Source: Candidatus Altarchaeota archaeon (lineage in GTDB: Archaea > SpSt-1190). From it: a stretch of 8,675 bases of DNA. The notes beneath the pieces were generated by a model. It saw only the letters and a program-made list of their open reading frames with translations, did no database searches and was not told the DNA's origin. Shown one piece after another: positions 6,274-8,675 of this stretch. Both the position numbers and the translations under genes were made by a program. The stretch covers positions 1-8,675 of the forward strand of contig JAAOXX010000066.1 in assembly GCA_018221025.1 (NCBI GenBank). Direction: 5' to 3'. Every line of letters begins with the position of its first letter. Positions within the stretch are counted from its first letter, which is position 1.

Positions 6274-6491
6274 TAGGCACCGCCTCTTAAGATAAGTAGG
6301 GCAATTACGAATCCGAATATTACAATGGTCTCTGGGCTCGCTGTGAATATCAGCGCCTTACCAAACAACTCTTCTTTTTCAGCGATTGCACCAATTGCTG
6401 CAGAACCAATTCCGTATTCAGCAAGGCCAGCAGCAAGTGCCGACAACCCAACTGCCAAACCCGCTCCTATTGCCGTCAATCCATCTACCAT
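6273..6491 (-). CDS. atpK: A-type ATP synthase subunit K (membrane rotor ring, c subunit)
   Basis: Subunit K forms the rotating ion-carrying ring in the membrane. The 72-aa proteolipid is a single helical hairpin, about half the size of duplicated K subunits. Helix 1 spans about 5-36 (Gly/Ala-rich, GAGLAVGLSALAAGLAE), the polar loop AEKEELFGK lies at 37-45, and helix 2 spans about 46-69. SPETIVIFGFVIALLI contains the conserved ion-binding glutamate E54, followed by T55. Helix 1 has E25 at the position where Na+-binding c subunits usually have Gln, so each hairpin has two carboxylates near the site. I recall a Glu there in some other archaea (haloarchaea), so it is not unique. ATG 6489-6491 has a perfect ribosome site, matching the need for many copies per complex. 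Confidence 0.97.
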   Translation of the reverse strand: MVDGLTAIGAGLAVGLSALAAGLAEYGIGSAAIGAIAEKEELFGKALIFTASPETIVIFGFVIALLILRGGA

Positions 6492-8296
6492 ATCAAATCA
6501 CCTCCAGTGTGTTCATGAGTTAGACTAAGTGGGTTAAATACCCTTTTACCCACTTCATAGAACTTTGAGAAGAATTCAATGAGATGAAGACGCATAGCCT
6601 GTATAAAAGGTGCAAAGATACCAATCACCAGAGTTAGAGTATGTCCAAATACGAGTATGAGTATTTTTGCAGAACCGGACATTGCAGCCAATTGGTTTAC
6701 CACCAAGGCAATTCCGAAGGAACTCAGTCCTATGGCGGCAAGCCTAAGATACGAGAACATATTGCCGAAGAGAGAAAACATAACAAAGAGTGAACTTAAA
6801 CCACCGTTGCGAAGCAATAATACTGCGGATGCTGTGGCTATCAACAATCCCGCAGTGAAATTAAAGAACATGCCAAATATTCCTATTTGAAGTGAAATCC
6901 ACGACAAATTAGTTATAATCGTCAGTGCACCTTTTTTGATGTCTCCGATGAGTTTGATTAAAAACCCAAGATTCAAATGTATCAATCCTATTATGAAAGA
7001 GGACACGAGAAGAGCTTCAATATTTTCAAATCTATTAAAGAGTACTGGAGTAATACTAACTCCAAAAACTTCCCCAAATAAGAACCCAAATATCACACTC
7101 GAAAATCCTGAAACAATTAGTACCCAACTAAAACTTGAAAAATAGCTGCCGAGAAGCAAGTCAAAGAGCTTATCCACTTGTTTTCTGAACAAGATTGTGA
7201 GAAAGAGAATCGCGCAACCATAACCCACATCACCCAACATCATACCAAAGAAGAATGGAAAAAAGAATGAAACTGAGAGTGTTGGGTCAATTGAACCTTG
7301 GGAAGACGGGCCCATCAATGACACTATGGAGTAAAAGGGGTCGACTGCTTTGGGATGGTCAGGAAGAGTTGGCGCATCATTCGGATTGAATTTTTCCTTG
7401 AATATTTCAACACCTTCTATTTTAGTAAGTGTATTCTTAAAGCGTGAAAATCTTTTTTTAAGAACCCAACCTTCAATGAGTATGAAAAAATCACTTTTCT
7501 TGGCGTATTTCGAGATGCCAAGCACCTTATAATAATTATTTAACATTTCTTTGGATGTCAGTAGATTGGGATAAAATTTTAATGCGAATTTTAAGACGGA
7601 TGAGTGAAGAACTGAAAGCTCTCTGTCAAGATCTTGGTTCTCTTTCAGAAGTGAGTCCTTGAATTCAGCGACTGTTCCCCTGATTTTAGGGAGATAGAGA
7701 GGAATCCACGTAAACTCAGACAACAGGGATTCTAATTGAACATCATCTGATGTCCCAATTAAAACATAGTCCCAACCTCCTTCCCATGGCCCGAAAACTA
7801 CCACACTGTCCGGCAATCTCTCGGACAGCATAAGCTGAAAGTGTTTGACTGCTTTTGACGGCATCTTCCCGGATAAAAAGGAGGACTTAGTTTCGTTTAT
7901 AGGACCAAAATTTGTATTTTTATTTATGTTTGAAATCATCTTAAGGTCTTCTTTGATGGTGAGTTTTTTCATTTCGACATTTCTTATTCGCTGGAGGGAC
8001 GGTAAAATTTTCTCAGAAAAAGTCTTAAGAATATTATTTGAAGTCTCAATGAGTTCACTAAATGGAATAGTTTTTGAAGATTTTACGTTGCCAGAAAAAT
8101 AAGGTTCAAGTTCCCCTCGCGCATTTTCAATTTTTACGAGAAGGTCCGCCAAAATTTCCATGTTCTCAAAAATTATGTCATTTTTTAGTCTGTCCGTCTT
8201 TTCGGGATGAAATGCCCCCATTGAAGCAATAGAAGACATCACAGCAACAGAGTCATCGATGTGAGAAAAAACCGATATTTTAATTGCCTCATTCAT
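6485..8296 (-). CDS. atpI: A-type ATP synthase subunit I (membrane stator, a subunit)
   Basis: Subunit I supplies the two ion half-channels next to the K ring and anchors the peripheral stalks. The 603-aa protein has a cytosolic N-terminal half (about 1-335) with predicted long helices and alpha/beta lobes. A membrane half follows (about 340-570) with roughly seven hydrophobic segments. Signature motifs are PFFFGMMLGDVGYG at 347-360, SYLRLAAIGLSSFGIA at 515-530, where R518 is the likely essential arginine facing the ring glutamate, and RLHLIEFFSKFYE at 569-581. It is somewhat shorter than the roughly 650 residues usual. ATG 8294-8296 overlaps the end of H by 8 nt and has only a weak, distant GGAT upstream, so its translation is probably coupled to H. 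It ends in TAG, overlapping the K start by 7 nt. Confidence 0.96.
   Translation of the reverse strand: MNEAIKISVFSHIDDSVAVMSSIASMGAFHPEKTDRLKNDIIFENMEILADLLVKIENARGELEPYFSGNVKSSKTIPFSELIETSNNILKTFSEKILPSLQRIRNVEMKKLTIKEDLKMISNINKNTNFGPINETKSSFLSGKMPSKAVKHFQLMLSERLPDSVVVFGPWEGGWDYVLIGTSDDVQLESLLSEFTWIPLYLPKIRGTVAEFKDSLLKENQDLDRELSVLHSSVLKFALKFYPNLLTSKEMLNNYYKVLGISKYAKKSDFFILIEGWVLKKRFSRFKNTLTKIEGVEIFKEKFNPNDAPTLPDHPKAVDPFYSIVSLMGPSSQGSIDPTLSVSFFFPFFFGMMLGDVGYGCAILFLTILFRKQVDKLFDLLLGSYFSSFSWVLIVSGFSSVIFGFLFGEVFGVSITPVLFNRFENIEALLVSSFIIGLIHLNLGFLIKLIGDIKKGALTIITNLSWISLQIGIFGMFFNFTAGLLIATASAVLLLRNGGLSSLFVMFSLFGNMFSYLRLAAIGLSSFGIALVVNQLAAMSGSAKILILVFGHTLTLVIGIFAPFIQAMRLHLIEFFSKFYEVGKRVFNPLSLTHEHTGGDLIW
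6497..6505 (-). promoter_or_regulatory. Full-length Shine-Dalgarno of subunit K
   Basis: GGAGGTGAT, the complete complement of a 16S 3' end ATCACCTCC, lies 5 nt before the K start codon. It is made entirely from the last codons of subunit I (the GGD of its GGDLIW ending). It is the strongest ribosome site in the operon and fits the high copy number of K in the ring. Confidence 0.85.
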
Positions 8297-8600
8297 AATG
8301 TTTCACTAAATCCTTTGCAAGTTCCTTTGAGAGGCGAGGAATGCGTTTTTCAGATTCCAAAAAAACAATACCCAGCCTTTCTTTCCCCAACTTTATTCGA
8401 TGTTTTAAGTCCTTTACTTTTTTGTTTACAGAACGAATAAACAATTTTTTTGAGTCCTCTGATGCACGAGCGTCTGCCAACTTTTTTAATTGCAATTCCT
8501 CATCGGAAATGTCTTCAAGCAGGGAAGCTTTTTCCCTAGCTTTACTCAAAAGCTCTGAAGCCTTGCTTTCTGCATCAAAAAGACGTTTTATATCACCCAA
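8289..8600 (-). CDS. atpH: A-type ATP synthase subunit H (peripheral stalk)
   Basis: Subunit H pairs with E as a long coiled coil in the peripheral stalk. The 103-aa product is almost wholly helical and charged. The N-terminal half has Ala at regular spacing (AESKASELLSKAREKA, then KKLADARASEDSKK), typical of the H/G coiled coil, and the C-terminal helix is SKELAKDLVKHYE. There are no catalytic motifs, and families of this kind share little sequence, so position as the first gene before subunit I carries much of the weight. The start is TTG (8598-8600), chosen because GGAGGT (8607-8612) sits 6 nt upstream; the nearby ATG at 8612-8614 is out of frame. It overlaps subunit I by 8 nt. Confidence 0.85.
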   Translation of the reverse strand: MGDIKRLFDAESKASELLSKAREKASLLEDISDEELQLKKLADARASEDSKKLFIRSVNKKVKDLKHRIKLGKERLGIVFLESEKRIPRLSKELAKDLVKHYE

Positions 8601-8606
8601 ATTTCT

Positions 8607-8612
8607 ACCTCC
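8607..8612 (-). promoter_or_regulatory. Shine-Dalgarno supporting the TTG start of subunit H
   Basis: GGAGGT on the minus strand ends 6 nt before TTG 8598-8600. It is the main reason to accept a TTG initiator for the first gene of the operon. Confidence 0.7.
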
Positions 8613-8650
8613 ATTAAATCAGCCAACCGCATTAGTAATTAGAAATCACA

Positions 8651-8659
8651 CTAAATAAG
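8651..8659 (-). promoter_or_regulatory. Probable TATA box of the ATPase operon
   Basis: On the minus strand, CTTATTTAG is preceded by the purine-rich AAAAAG, which could be a BRE. A start about 26 nt downstream falls near 8628, giving a leader of about 28 nt that carries the GGAGGT ribosome site of subunit H. The match to an archaeal TATA consensus is approximate, and the window ends 16 nt further on, so a second upstream promoter cannot be excluded. Confidence 0.38.
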
Positions 8660-8675
8660 TCTTTTTGATGAAAAA

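Noticed and set aside
989..8600. Bacterial V-type ATPase operon acquired from or residing in a bacterium
   Set aside because: The same gene order occurs in some bacteria, so it was considered. The archaeal-type tRNA-Gly, the missing CCA, the TATA-like boxes and the Shine-Dalgarno-less FNR-like gene make an archaeal host more likely, though this is not proven.
8341..8658. 105-codon plus-strand open frame opposite subunit H
   Set aside because: Antisense to the H coiled coil and running through the operon leader, with no ribosome site or domain. The minus-strand H has a good Shine-Dalgarno sequence and the expected operon position.
8668..8675. Possible start of a divergent plus-strand gene (ATG AAA at the window edge)
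   Set aside because: Only two codons are visible, with no ribosome site. It cannot be supported from this sequence.

Overview
The window is almost entirely one tightly packed minus-strand operon for a complete rotary A-type (A1Ao, V/A-family) ATP synthase/ATPase. In transcription order, reading down from about 8600 to 989, the subunits are H, I, K, E, C, F, A, B and D. This is the layout I recall for the archaeal aha/atp operons (HIKECFABD). Each of the eight gene junctions overlaps, by 1 to 26 nt, so roughly 7.6 kb contain no intergenic DNA. Several starts are not ATG (H = TTG, C and B = GTG). Good Shine-Dalgarno sequences sit inside the preceding genes.

The organism is most likely an archaeon with an AT-rich, compact genome. 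The evidence is the operon content and order, a tRNA-Gly of archaeal/eukaryote-like sequence with no encoded CCA, TATA-like boxes at the right spacing, and an FNR-like gene with no Shine-Dalgarno sequence. Bacteria can also carry V/A-ATPase operons in this order, so the domain call rests on the combination. I cannot name the genus. Most ATPase subunits look somewhat shorter than the lengths I recall for well-studied archaea.

Layout: 1-118 is an upstream region with a perfect palindrome and TATA-like sequences. 119-757 (+) is a small ferredoxin-NADP reductase-like flavoprotein. 758-872 is a convergent intergenic region with two strong GC-rich inverted repeats, probably terminators or a small structured element. 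873-945 (-) is tRNA-Gly(GCC). 946-988 is a short gap with a TATA-like box. 989-8600 (-) is the ATPase operon. 8601-8675 is its leader and probable promoter.

How the genes work together: A and B form the catalytic A3B3 head, D and F the central rotor shaft, and C the coupler to the membrane ring of K. E and H form the peripheral stalks, and I holds the stator half-channels. The enzyme couples ATP synthesis or hydrolysis to ion movement across the membrane. The FNR-like protein is a separate redox gene with no partner visible here.

I see no mobile element, CRISPR array, intein or obviously novel system. The points most worth a second look are the catalytic-subunit P-loop, which resembles F1-beta more than a normal A subunit; the two glutamates in the K subunit's ion-site region; and the structured repeat between the FNR-like gene and the tRNA.
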